Source of the DNA: Desulfuromonadales bacterium
Lineage (GTDB): Bacteria; Desulfobacterota; Desulfuromonadia; Geobacterales; Pseudopelobacteraceae
Reading direction: 5' to 3'
Length of the DNA stretch: 8,594 nucleotides
Assembly (NCBI GenBank): GCA_015688915.1
Contig: JAATGX010000020.1
Coordinates: 1 to 8,594 of the forward strand
Below are positions 1 to 8,499 of the stretch, one piece after another. The notes beneath the pieces were generated by a model, which saw only the letters and a program-made list of their open reading frames with translations, did not search any database and was not told where the DNA came from. Each line of letters begins with the position of its first letter. The stretch's first letter is position 1. The translations under genes and the position numbers were made by a program.

Positions 1-1160
1 AAAAAATGACATTGAACATGGGGCCGCAGCATCCCAGTACCCACGGGGTTCTCAGGCTCGTTCTCGAACTGGACGGCGAGGTGATCTCCAAGATCACCCC
101 GGACATCGGTTACCTGCACCGCGGGATCGAGAAGCTCTCCGAGCACCGCACCTATCATCAGGTGCTGCCGCTGACCGATCGTATGGACTATCTGGCGCCC
201 ATGCACAACAATCTCGGTTATATCCTGGCGGTTGAAAAATTGCTGGATATCCAGGTCCCCGAGCGGGCGCAGACCATTCGGATAATTATGGCCGAACTGA
301 CCCGTCTTGAATCGCATCTGGTCTGGATTGCCTGCCATGCCCTTGATATCGGCGCCATGACGGTCTTCATCTACGCCTTCCGCGAGCGTGAGGCCGTAAT
401 GGAGACCTATGAGTTGATCTCAGGCGCCCGCATGACCAGCAACTTTTTCCGCGCGGGCGGGCTCTCGCAGGATGTGCCGCCCGAGTTCGAGAAGAAGGTG
501 CGTGACTTTGTCGATGCCATGCCCGGCTACCTGGATCAATATGAGGGGCTGTTGACCACCAATCCGATCTGGCTCAAGCGTACCATCGGCAACGGTGTGA
601 TCTCGGCCGAGGATGCCATCGATATCGGCATCACCGGGCCGGCGTTGCGCGGTTCAGGTGTTGACTGGGATCTGCGTCGCGACAACCCCTACTCCGGTTA
701 TGAGAACTATGAGTTCGAGGTGCCGGTGGGTGAAAACTGCGATACCTTCGACCGTTACAAGGTCCGGCTGGTGGAGATGCGTCAAGCGTGCAAGATCATC
801 ACCCAGGCGCTTGACAGGCTCAAGCCCGGCCCGGTGCTGGCCGATTGCCCGCAGGTCTGTTATCCCCCCAAGGAAAACGTCTACAACTCCATCGAAGGCC
901 TGATCCACCATTTCAAGATCGCCTCCGAAGGGTATCCGGTCCCGGAAGGCGAGGTTTACCAGGGTGTTGAGAATCCAAAGGGCGAACTGGGGTACTATAT
1001 CGTCAGTGACGGCAGCAGCAAGCCGTACCGCATGAGGGTCCGTCCGCCTTCATTCGTGAACCTCCAGGCCATCGAGAAGATGGCCAAGGGGGCCATGATA
1101 GCCGACCTGGTGGCGGTGATTGGTACGCTGGACATCGTTCTCGGCGAAATTGACAGATAA
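1..1160 (+). CDS. nuoD: NADH-quinone oxidoreductase subunit D (5' end at or beyond window edge)
   Basis: NuoD is the 49-kDa-type subunit of the complex I peripheral arm. With NuoB and NuoH it forms the quinone-reduction site on the cytoplasmic side of the membrane. The frame is open from the first base. The first visible Met is at base 6 and gives 384 residues; numbers below count from it. Only five A bases precede this Met, so no ribosome binding site can be judged. Many homologues have a few residues before the MTLNMGPQHP block, so the true start may lie upstream, and a fusion to NuoC cannot be excluded. Diagnostic blocks are GPQHPSTHGVLR (residues 6-17, with the quinone-site His13), IGYLHRGIEKL (34-44), the NNLGYILAVEKL block with the expected quinone-site Tyr72, GELGYYIVSDG near the C-terminus, and the terminal GEIDR typical of the family. 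The nickel-binding cysteines of related [NiFe]-hydrogenase large subunits are absent, as expected. nuoE follows after 30 bases. Identity is secure; only the start is uncertain. Confidence 0.96.
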   Translation, partial: KMTLNMGPQHPSTHGVLRLVLELDGEVISKITPDIGYLHRGIEKLSEHRTYHQVLPLTDRMDYLAPMHNNLGYILAVEKLLDIQVPERAQTIRIIMAELTRLESHLVWIACHALDIGAMTVFIYAFREREAVMETYELISGARMTSNFFRAGGLSQDVPPEFEKKVRDFVDAMPGYLDQYEGLLTTNPIWLKRTIGNGVISAEDAIDIGITGPALRGSGVDWDLRRDNPYSGYENYEFEVPVGENCDTFDRYKVRLVEMRQACKIITQALDRLKPGPVLADCPQVCYPPKENVYNSIEGLIHHFKIASEGYPVPEGEVYQGVENPKGELGYYIVSDGSSKPYRMRVRPPSFVNLQAIEKMAKGAMIADLVAVIGTLDIVLGEIDR

Positions 1161-1174
1161 CTCCCGCACAGTTC

Positions 1175-1181
1175 AAAGGAG
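1175..1181 (+). promoter_or_regulatory. Ribosome binding site that fixes the nuoE start
   Basis: AAAGGAG ends directly against an in-frame ATG at 1182, which leaves no spacer. It lies nine bases before the next in-frame ATG at 1191. Ribosomes need a spacer of roughly 5-10 bases, so translation should begin at 1191. Confidence 0.75.
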
Positions 1182-1190
1182 ATGGCGCGC

Positions 1191-1703
1191 ATGAGTGAAG
1201 CGGTTGCGCAACAAATAGAAGAGCAGGAACCGGAAGTCGACCTTTCCTTGGCCGACAAGGTTATCGATAAGTACATAGATCTGCCGGGGAACCTGATGCC
1301 GGTTCTTCAGGGGGTTCAGGAGGAGTACGGGTATGTGCCCCGCAAGGTTGCCGATTATGTCGCCGAGCGGTTGAACGTCTACCCCAGCCAGATCTACGGT
1401 GTTCTTACCTTTTATGCCCAGTTCCATCTCAAGCCGCGGGGACGTTTCATCATCCGTGTCTGCGTTGGAACCGCCTGCCATGTTTCGGGTGCCCCGCGTA
1501 TCGTTGAGACCTTCTTCGACAAGCTGCACATCGGTCACGCCGAGACCACACCGGATTTACGCTATACCTTTGAGAAGGTTGCCTGTTTGGGCGCCTGCGG
1601 CATGGCCCCCTTGGCCATGGTCAATGACGACACGTTCGGCAAGATGACGGTCCAGAAAGTTGACGAGATAATTGCCGAATACAACCAGCGGCCGATGAAA
1701 TAA
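1191..1703 (+). CDS. nuoE: NADH-quinone oxidoreductase subunit E, [2Fe-2S] thioredoxin-like
   Basis: NuoE is the 24-kDa-type subunit of the NADH-input module. It binds the [2Fe-2S] cluster N1a next to the FMN held by NuoF. The product is 170 residues when started at 1191; starting at 1182 would add only Met-Ala-Arg. An N-terminal helical part (about residues 18-75, including the NLMPVLQGVQEEYGYVP block) precedes a thioredoxin-like domain. The four ligands are canonical: Cys91-x4-Cys96 in CVGTACHVSGA, and Cys132-x3-Cys136 in CLGACGMAP. Length and motifs fit stand-alone NuoE and also HydC/HndA-type subunits, which are homologous. Its position between nuoD and nuoF makes the complex I role by far the likeliest. 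nuoF starts 35 bases downstream. Nothing is truncated or substituted. Confidence 0.97.
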   Translation: MSEAVAQQIEEQEPEVDLSLADKVIDKYIDLPGNLMPVLQGVQEEYGYVPRKVADYVAERLNVYPSQIYGVLTFYAQFHLKPRGRFIIRVCVGTACHVSGAPRIVETFFDKLHIGHAETTPDLRYTFEKVACLGACGMAPLAMVNDDTFGKMTVQKVDEIIAEYNQRPMK

Positions 1704-1738
1704 TCCTACTCAACCATTCCAGCAGAGGACAAAGCGTT

Positions 1739-3514
<1,776 letters not shown>

Positions 3515-3571
3515 AAAATCGTTGCCGATCAGCGCGCGAACAAACGGTCAAACTCACTGACAGAGGTTGAG

Positions 3572-6040
3572 ATGGTAAATCTGACGATAGACGACAAGCA
3601 GGTCACGGCCCCTAAGAACGCCACCATTTATGATGCCGCCAAGTTGAACGGGATCAAGATACCAATCCTGTGCCACGACAAGAAGCTGAAGCCCTTCGGC
3701 GCCTGCCGCATGTGTCTGGTCGAGGTGGAGCAGATGAAGGGTCGTCAGATTCCGGCCTGCACCACGCCGGTCACGGATGGCATGATTATCCGTACCTCGA
3801 CGCCGGATATCGTCAAGGCCCGCAAGATGGTACTGGAACTGCTTTTGCTCAACCACCCCATCGACTGTCCGGTGTGCGACAAGGGGGGAGACTGCGACCT
3901 TCAGAATCTGACCTATGAATACCAGGTAAATGCCAACCGCTTCACCGATGAGAAGTTCCATCATGAGATCGACTACAACAATCCGCTGATCGAGCGTGAT
4001 ATGAACCGTTGCGTGCTCTGCGGCAAGTGCGCCCGCATCTGCGACGAAATCGTTTCATTCGGTGCCCTGACCTTCATCAGCCGCGGCATTGAAACCAAGA
4101 TCGGCTGCGAGTTCGAAGATGCGCTCAACTGCGAGTTCTGCGGCTCCTGCGTGTCGGTCTGCCCGGTCGGCTCGCTCCTGGCCCGTCCGTTCAAATTCAA
4201 GTCCCGCTTCTGGGCCCTGACCAACAAGAAATCGGTCTGCAGCTACTGTGGCACCGGCTGTAATCTGACCTTGGGCGTCAAGGACGACAAGGTCCTTACC
4301 ACGATTTACGACGAAAACCAGGGGTTCCATAAGGGCCAGCTCTGTTGCCGCGGCCGCTTCGGTTACCAGTTCATCAACTCCGACAAGCGCCTGACCACTC
4401 CGCTGGTACGCAAGAACAACGTATTGACGGAGGCAAGCTGGGACGAAGCCCTGGATCTGGTCGCGTCCCATTTGAAAGGTGCCGGCGCCTCGGCCGGTGC
4501 CCTGGCCACCCCGCGCCTGACCAATGAGGAACTGGTGCTGTTCAAAAAGCTGATGGAGACGGCCGGTTCCGCCAATCATGACCATTCCGCCGGCTATGCC
4601 CATGCCGCCCTGACGGAAGGCTTTGCCCGCAGTTTCGGGACAACGGCTTCACCGGCAACCATTCTGGATATACAGAAGAGCGACCTGTTGCTGGTCATCA
4701 AAACCGATACCTACGAAACCCATCCGGTCGTCGGCTTTGAGATCAACATGGCGGTCAAGAACAAGGGCGTCAAGCTGAACATCCTTTCAGATAAGAGCGG
4801 CAAGCTCTCCAAGCTGCCGGACGCCACAACCCTGATACACACACCCGGCAGCGAGATTGCCGTTCTCAATGCGATTGCGAAGGTCATCCTGGATGAGAAG
4901 CTGGCCGACGGTTCGGCCGCCTCGATCCCCGGATATGCCGAGTTGGAAAAGGCTTTGGCGGGATTCACTCCCGATGCCGTTGCCGGCCAGAGCGGCCTGA
5001 AAGCGACGGACATCAAGCAACTCGCCAGCGACTATGCCAAGGCTGCAAAGGCCCTGATCCTCTTCCCCGCCGGCAACGCCTATCCCGGACATAACGCCGA
5101 CCTGGCCAGTGCCGCGGCCAACCTGGCCATCCTGACCAACAAGCTGGGCAAGGAAGGATGCGGCATCCTCTGCATGGCCGAGAAAAACAACAGTCAGGGC
5201 GCCGTGGATATGGGATTCTATGCTACCAACGGCCTGAACGCCAGCCAGATCATCGACGGCTGCGCCAATGGATCGATCAAGACGCTGTTCATCGCCGGGG
5301 AGAACCCGGTTGTTTCCTACCCGGATCAGGCCCGGATCAAGGGCGCCCTCGACAAGGCCGACTTTCTGGTGGTTTCCGACCTGTTCCTGACCGAGACCGC
5401 CGCCATGGCCGACGTGGTGCTGCCTGCCTGCTCCTTTGCCGAAAAGGAAGGGACCTTTACCAGCGTTGATCGTCGTGTTCAGCACATCAAGCCGGCCATC
5501 AGGAAGATCGGCCAGAGCCGTTCCGACTTTGACATTTTCGGGGCCCTCATCGCAAAACTCGGTGGGCAGGCGCCTGTTGCTCCGTCGGCCGTATTTGATG
5601 AGATTGCCGCGGCCACCCAGGGGTATGCCGGCATGTCCTATGCCGCTCTGGGCGAGGAAGGGGTCTTTGCCCCGGTTGCCGTCAAACCTGTTCTTGTTGC
5701 GCCGAAGGCTGGCGCCGTGACGCCCGAGCCCGGAAAACTGGCCCTGGTGACCGGCAGCGTACTGTACCACAACGGAACCCTGTCGCAGTTCGGTGAAGGT
5801 CCCATGTATGTCTGCCCCGAGGGCTACATTGAACTCTCCCGTAGCGATGCCGCCAGGCTGAAGATAGAAAATGACGATCTGCTGAATATCACATCCGCCA
5901 TCGGGTCCGTGAAGTTGAAGGCCAGGGTCAGCCCCCGCATGCCGGAGGGCGTGCTGTTCACCCCGTACCACTTTGGCGCGGCAGAGATCAACCAGGTCTG
6001 GACCGGTGCCCCGATTACCTGGGTGACCCTGGCCAAGTAA
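3572..6040 (+). CDS. nuoG: NADH-quinone oxidoreductase subunit G, formate-dehydrogenase-like form
   Basis: NuoG is the 75-kDa-type subunit, which carries electrons from NuoF towards NuoI. It has 822 residues. Domains in order: an N-terminal [2Fe-2S] ferredoxin, N1b, with Cys34, Cys45, Cys48 and Cys63; the N5 site His95-x3-Cys99-x2-Cys102-x5-Cys108; and a two-[4Fe-4S] ferredoxin with Cys147/150/153/157 and Cys187/190/193/197. Cys147, Cys150, Cys153 and Cys197 fit N4, while the other four would form an additional cluster. A molybdopterin-oxidoreductase-type Fe-S domain follows, with Cys223-x2-Cys226-x3-Cys230-x27-Cys258, the N7 pattern. Residues about 275-690 form the large molybdopterin-oxidoreductase fold (GENPVVSYP at 577-585, FAEKEGTFTSVDRRVQ at 622-637). 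Residues about 722-820 form the dinucleotide-binding fold. The residue matching the catalytic Cys/Sec of formate dehydrogenases appears to be Ala343, so no formate activity is expected. The start at 3572 has AGAGG (3562-3566) five bases upstream. The 57-base gap after nuoF holds nothing else recognisable. Confidence 0.95.
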   Translation: MVNLTIDDKQVTAPKNATIYDAAKLNGIKIPILCHDKKLKPFGACRMCLVEVEQMKGRQIPACTTPVTDGMIIRTSTPDIVKARKMVLELLLLNHPIDCPVCDKGGDCDLQNLTYEYQVNANRFTDEKFHHEIDYNNPLIERDMNRCVLCGKCARICDEIVSFGALTFISRGIETKIGCEFEDALNCEFCGSCVSVCPVGSLLARPFKFKSRFWALTNKKSVCSYCGTGCNLTLGVKDDKVLTTIYDENQGFHKGQLCCRGRFGYQFINSDKRLTTPLVRKNNVLTEASWDEALDLVASHLKGAGASAGALATPRLTNEELVLFKKLMETAGSANHDHSAGYAHAALTEGFARSFGTTASPATILDIQKSDLLLVIKTDTYETHPVVGFEINMAVKNKGVKLNILSDKSGKLSKLPDATTLIHTPGSEIAVLNAIAKVILDEKLADGSAASIPGYAELEKALAGFTPDAVAGQSGLKATDIKQLASDYAKAAKALILFPAGNAYPGHNADLASAAANLAILTNKLGKEGCGILCMAEKNNSQGAVDMGFYATNGLNASQIIDGCANGSIKTLFIAGENPVVSYPDQARIKGALDKADFLVVSDLFLTETAAMADVVLPACSFAEKEGTFTSVDRRVQHIKPAIRKIGQSRSDFDIFGALIAKLGGQAPVAPSAVFDEIAAATQGYAGMSYAALGEEGVFAPVAVKPVLVAPKAGAVTPEPGKLALVTGSVLYHNGTLSQFGEGPMYVCPEGYIELSRSDAARLKIENDDLLNITSAIGSVKLKARVSPRMPEGVLFTPYHFGAAEINQVWTGAPITWVTLAK

Positions 6041-6083
6041 CTGATACCAACGTTCTCGGACTTATTTCATACTCGCAAGAAAA

Positions 6084-6089
6084 GAGGGA
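6084..6089 (+). promoter_or_regulatory. Probable nuoH ribosome binding site with short spacer
   Basis: GAGGGA sits three bases before the ATG at 6093, or five if the pairing core is taken as AGAGG at 6083-6087. The spacing is tight, but no better Shine-Dalgarno sequence serves the next in-frame Met codons at 6120 and 6123. The start at 6093 is therefore preferred with moderate certainty. Confidence 0.5.
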
Positions 6090-6092
6090 CAG

Positions 6093-7160
6093 ATGGGAAT
6101 CGAGATTTTAGGACTACCGATGATGTACTATATCGCCATGGTTGCCAAGGTACTGGTGGCGTTTATCTTCGTGCTGCTGACGGTGGCGTATGCCACCTAC
6201 GCGGAACGCAAGATCATCGGCCACATGCAGGTGCGCCTCGGACCGATGCGGACCGGCTGGCATGGCCTCCTGCAGCCGATCGCCGACGGGGTCAAGCTCT
6301 TCTTCAAGGAAGAGATCGTTCCGTCCCAGGCAAGCACGTTCGCCTTCCTGATAGCGCCGCTGATAGCCCTGATTCCGGCCTTTATCACCTTCGCGGTCAT
6401 ACCGTTCGGCGGTGTGATCGAAGTGGCGGGCTACAAGATACCGTTGCAGATCGCCAGCTATATCGATGTGGCGTCCGGCAAGGTCTATGACGTCAATGTC
6501 GGTGTGCTCTACATTCTGGCCATGTCCTCCCTGGGCGTGTACGGCATCGTCCTGGCGGGCTGGGCGTCCAACAGCAAATACTCTCTTTTGGGTGGTTTGC
6601 GTGCCTCGGCCCAGATGATCTCCTACGAACTTTCGGCCGGTCTGGCCATTGTGTCGGTATTCATGCTCTCCGGCACCCTGTCGCTGAACGAGATCGTCAC
6701 CCAGCAGTCGGCCATGGGTGGATTTGGCTGGTATGTCTTCAAACAACCGCTGGCCGCGTTCATGTTCTTCATCTGTTCCCTGGCTGAGATCAACCGTACC
6801 CCCTTTGACCTTCCCGAGGCAGAAACCGAACTGGTGTCCGGTTTCTGCACCGAGTATTCGAGCATGAAATACGCCATGTTCTTCATGGCTGAATATGCCA
6901 ACATGGTCACGGTCTGCGCCCTGACCGCCACCCTGTTCCTGGGTGGCTGGAACGGCCCGCTGACCGCTGAGGTTCCCCTGCTGGGGCCGGTCTACTTCGT
7001 GGCCAAGGTGTATATTCTGATGTTCGTCTGCATGTGGATTCGCGCCACACTGCCCCGCTACCGGTACGACCAGTTGATGCATCTGGGGTGGAAGGTGCTG
7101 CTGCCGCTGTCGCTTTTGAACATCGTGGCGACCGGTATCATCGGCTACTTCATTAACTAA
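6093..7160 (+). CDS. nuoH: NADH-quinone oxidoreductase subunit H (membrane, quinone site)
   Basis: NuoH is the ND1-type membrane subunit that joins the peripheral and membrane arms and lines the quinone tunnel. It has 355 residues, within the usual size for the family, with about eight hydrophobic segments (roughly residues 13-36, 84-104, 134-156, 175-196, 216-231, 258-282, 298-318 and 334-352). Both family signatures are present: AERKIIGHMQVRLGP at 37-51, and EINRTPFDLPEAE at 232-244, followed by the acidic loop ETELVSGFCTEYSSMKYA that borders the quinone cavity. The loop residues Glu242, Glu244, Glu246 and Glu254 are all retained, as expected for a coupled enzyme. It lies 52 bases after nuoG and 41 bases before nuoI. 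An alternative start at codon 10 or 11 (Met-Met) is possible and would shorten only the N-terminus. Nothing is unusual in the sequence. Confidence 0.97.
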   Translation: MGIEILGLPMMYYIAMVAKVLVAFIFVLLTVAYATYAERKIIGHMQVRLGPMRTGWHGLLQPIADGVKLFFKEEIVPSQASTFAFLIAPLIALIPAFITFAVIPFGGVIEVAGYKIPLQIASYIDVASGKVYDVNVGVLYILAMSSLGVYGIVLAGWASNSKYSLLGGLRASAQMISYELSAGLAIVSVFMLSGTLSLNEIVTQQSAMGGFGWYVFKQPLAAFMFFICSLAEINRTPFDLPEAETELVSGFCTEYSSMKYAMFFMAEYANMVTVCALTATLFLGGWNGPLTAEVPLLGPVYFVAKVYILMFVCMWIRATLPRYRYDQLMHLGWKVLLPLSLLNIVATGIIGYFIN

Positions 7161-7201
7161 GCTGTTTAGAGACACGTAACTCCAAGAACAAGGATGGAAT
7201 C

Positions 7202-7606
7202 ATGAATCCGATTACACCGATTATAAATGGCCTGAAGATCACCCTGTCGCACCTCTTCAAAAAGCCGGTCACCCTTCAGTATCCGACCGAGCGGCCCAAG
7301 GTTGCGCAACGCTTCAGGGGGTTGCATGCCCTGAATGTCTCCCATAACAAGGCGAAGTGCGTGGCGTGCTATCTGTGCCCCACGGTTTGCCCGGCCAAGT
7401 GCATCACGGTCGAAGCGGGCGAGGACGCCAATCACGACAAGTATGCGGCCAAGTACGAGATCGACATGCTGCGCTGCATCTTCTGCGGCTACTGTGTTGA
7501 AGCCTGCCCGGTCGATGCCATCAAGATGACCGGTGAGTTCGAGTTGGCCAACTATCGCCGCCAGGACTTCATCTACACCAAGGAACGACTCTTAGAAAAG
7601 AAATAA
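7202..7606 (+). CDS. nuoI: NADH-quinone oxidoreductase subunit I, two [4Fe-4S] ferredoxin
   Basis: NuoI is the TYKY-type subunit. Its clusters N6a and N6b relay electrons from NuoG towards N2 in NuoB. It has 134 residues, which is short compared with about 180 in E. coli; the reduction lies outside the two cluster motifs. Ligands are Cys53-x2-Cys56-x2-Cys59-x3-Cys63 (CVACYLCPTVCP) and Cys92-x2-Cys95-x2-Cys98-x3-Cys102 (CIFCGYCVEACPVDAI). The N-terminal amphipathic part (residues 1-40, including a K-x-x-V-T-L-Q-Y-P element) matches the region that lies on the membrane against NuoH. The start at 7202 is supported by AAGGA (7190-7194), seven bases upstream. It is followed by nuoJ after only 11 bases, which suggests tightly linked translation. 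Confidence 0.97.
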   Translation: MNPITPIINGLKITLSHLFKKPVTLQYPTERPKVAQRFRGLHALNVSHNKAKCVACYLCPTVCPAKCITVEAGEDANHDKYAAKYEIDMLRCIFCGYCVEACPVDAIKMTGEFELANYRRQDFIYTKERLLEKK

Positions 7607-7611
7607 AGGAG
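7606..7611 (+). promoter_or_regulatory. nuoJ ribosome binding site overlapping the nuoI stop
   Basis: AAGGAG begins on the last base of the nuoI TAA (7604-7606) and lies six bases before the nuoJ ATG at 7618. A ribosome ending nuoI would sit on the nuoJ initiation site, so translation of the two genes is probably coupled. Confidence 0.7.
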
Positions 7612-7617
7612 CAGTGA

Positions 7618-8121
7618 ATGGAAACCCTCTTCTTTGCAATCATCACGCTGGTGGCCATAGTATCGGCGATTCTGGTGATCTCCTGCAAAAACCCGATCAA
7701 CAGTGCACTTTCGCTGGTGATGACCTTCTTCTGCCTGGCAACCTATTACGTCATGCTGGATGCGCCTTTCATGGCGGCGGTACAGGTGATGGTCTATGCC
7801 GGAGCAATAATGGTGCTGATCGTGTTTACCATCATGTTGCTCAACATCAGGGTTGACGCCACCAAGAAGCATACGCACAAGGTGGTGCTCGGCTCCATTA
7901 TCGGCTTCTTTACGCTCATCAACACGGTGTTTCTGCTGCTGAAAGGCCACGTTGCCGTTCCCACCGGCCCCTACAGCGGCGAGATGATCAAGCAGCTCGG
8001 CCATACCGAACTGATCGGCAAGGAGATGTTCACCAACTTCCTGCTGCCGTTCGAAATAACCTCAATCCTGCTCCTGGTGGCAATTGTCGGCGCGGTCATC
8101 CTGGCTAAGAAAAAACTCTAG
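7618..8121 (+). CDS. nuoJ: NADH-quinone oxidoreductase subunit J (membrane)
   Basis: NuoJ is the ND6-type membrane subunit between NuoH and NuoK and forms part of the proton-translocation axis. It has 167 residues, a usual bacterial length, with five hydrophobic segments at about residues 2-22, 28-48, 53-76, 88-110 and 141-163. The diagnostic third helix contains VQVMVYAGAIMVLIVF (55-70), where the conserved Tyr-Ala-Gly-Ala forms the flexible region linked to coupling in complex I structures. The fifth helix begins PFEITSILLLVAIVGAV and ends in a Lys-rich tail (AKKKL), which fits the usual topology. nuoK follows after 17 bases. No unusual substitution is seen. Similar antiporter-associated proteins exist, but the operon context settles the assignment. 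Confidence 0.96.
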   Translation: METLFFAIITLVAIVSAILVISCKNPINSALSLVMTFFCLATYYVMLDAPFMAAVQVMVYAGAIMVLIVFTIMLLNIRVDATKKHTHKVVLGSIIGFFTLINTVFLLLKGHVAVPTGPYSGEMIKQLGHTELIGKEMFTNFLLPFEITSILLLVAIVGAVILAKKKL

Positions 8122-8138
8122 ATAGAGGGAATCATACA

Positions 8139-8441
8139 ATGGAAAATCTGAACAGCTATCTCATCGTCAGTGCCATCCTTTTCTCGATCGGGACCATCGG
8201 CGTGCTCACCCGCAAGAACGCCATCGTCATCTTCCTGTCCATCGAGCTAATACAGAACGCAGTCAATCTGACCTTTGTCGCCTTCTCGCGCCACCTGGGC
8301 AACCTCGATGGCCAGGTATTCGTCTTCTTTGTCATGACCGTGGCTGCCGCCGAGGCTGCCGTTGGTCTGGCGCTGATGATCGCCTTCTACAACAACAAGG
8401 AATCCATCGACGTTGATGACGTCAACCTGATGAAGTGGTAG
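8139..8441 (+). CDS. nuoK: NADH-quinone oxidoreductase subunit K (membrane)
   Basis: NuoK is the ND4L-type, MrpC-related membrane subunit and takes part in proton transfer between NuoJ and the antiporter-like subunits. It has exactly 100 residues, like the E. coli protein, with three hydrophobic helices at about residues 5-23, 28-49 and 58-84. Both membrane-embedded glutamates needed for coupling in the family are present: Glu36 in FLSIELIQNAVNL and Glu72 in the MTVAAAEAAVGLAL stretch. The start at 8139 is preceded by GAGGGA (8125-8130) with an eight-base spacer. The gap to nuoL is 58 bases. Confidence 0.97.
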   Translation: MENLNSYLIVSAILFSIGTIGVLTRKNAIVIFLSIELIQNAVNLTFVAFSRHLGNLDGQVFVFFVMTVAAAEAAVGLALMIAFYNNKESIDVDDVNLMKW

Positions 8442-8486
8442 TGGAACCACACGATACCCCGAATAGACAACGCTTAACGATTGAAT

Positions 8487-8493
8487 AAAGGAG
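8487..8493 (+). promoter_or_regulatory. nuoL ribosome binding site
   Basis: AAAGGAG lies six bases before the ATG at 8500. It is a strong Shine-Dalgarno sequence and supports calling the truncated right-hand frame a real gene start. Confidence 0.75.
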
Positions 8494-8499
8494 TCTTAC

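Noticed and set aside
3515..3571. The 57-base gap between nuoF and nuoG as a small gene or regulatory hairpin
   Set aside because: There is no open frame with a start signal and no convincing stem-loop. It contains only the nuoG ribosome binding site near its end.
4787..5971. A 394-codon open frame on the minus strand opposite nuoG
   Set aside because: Same shadow effect as opposite nuoF: no domain, no start signal, and it overlaps a clear NuoG.
3572..6040. NuoG as a separate, active formate dehydrogenase
   Set aside because: The molybdopterin-oxidoreductase fold and Fe-S layout resemble formate dehydrogenase, but the catalytic Cys/Sec position appears to be Ala. The gene sits at the nuoG place in a complete nuo order, and N5 and N7 ligands are present.
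6114..7175. A 353-codon open frame on the minus strand matching the length of nuoH
   Set aside because: It mirrors nuoH because hydrophobic plus-strand codons read as charged or polar on the reverse. The product is rich in His, Gln and Asp with no family features.
8435..8450. Inverted repeat GTGG...CCAC just after the nuoK stop, as a possible terminator
   Set aside because: The nearest pairing leaves a two-base loop, and the longer one has only four base pairs. No T-run follows, and nuoL begins 50 bases later with a strong ribosome binding site, so termination is unlikely.
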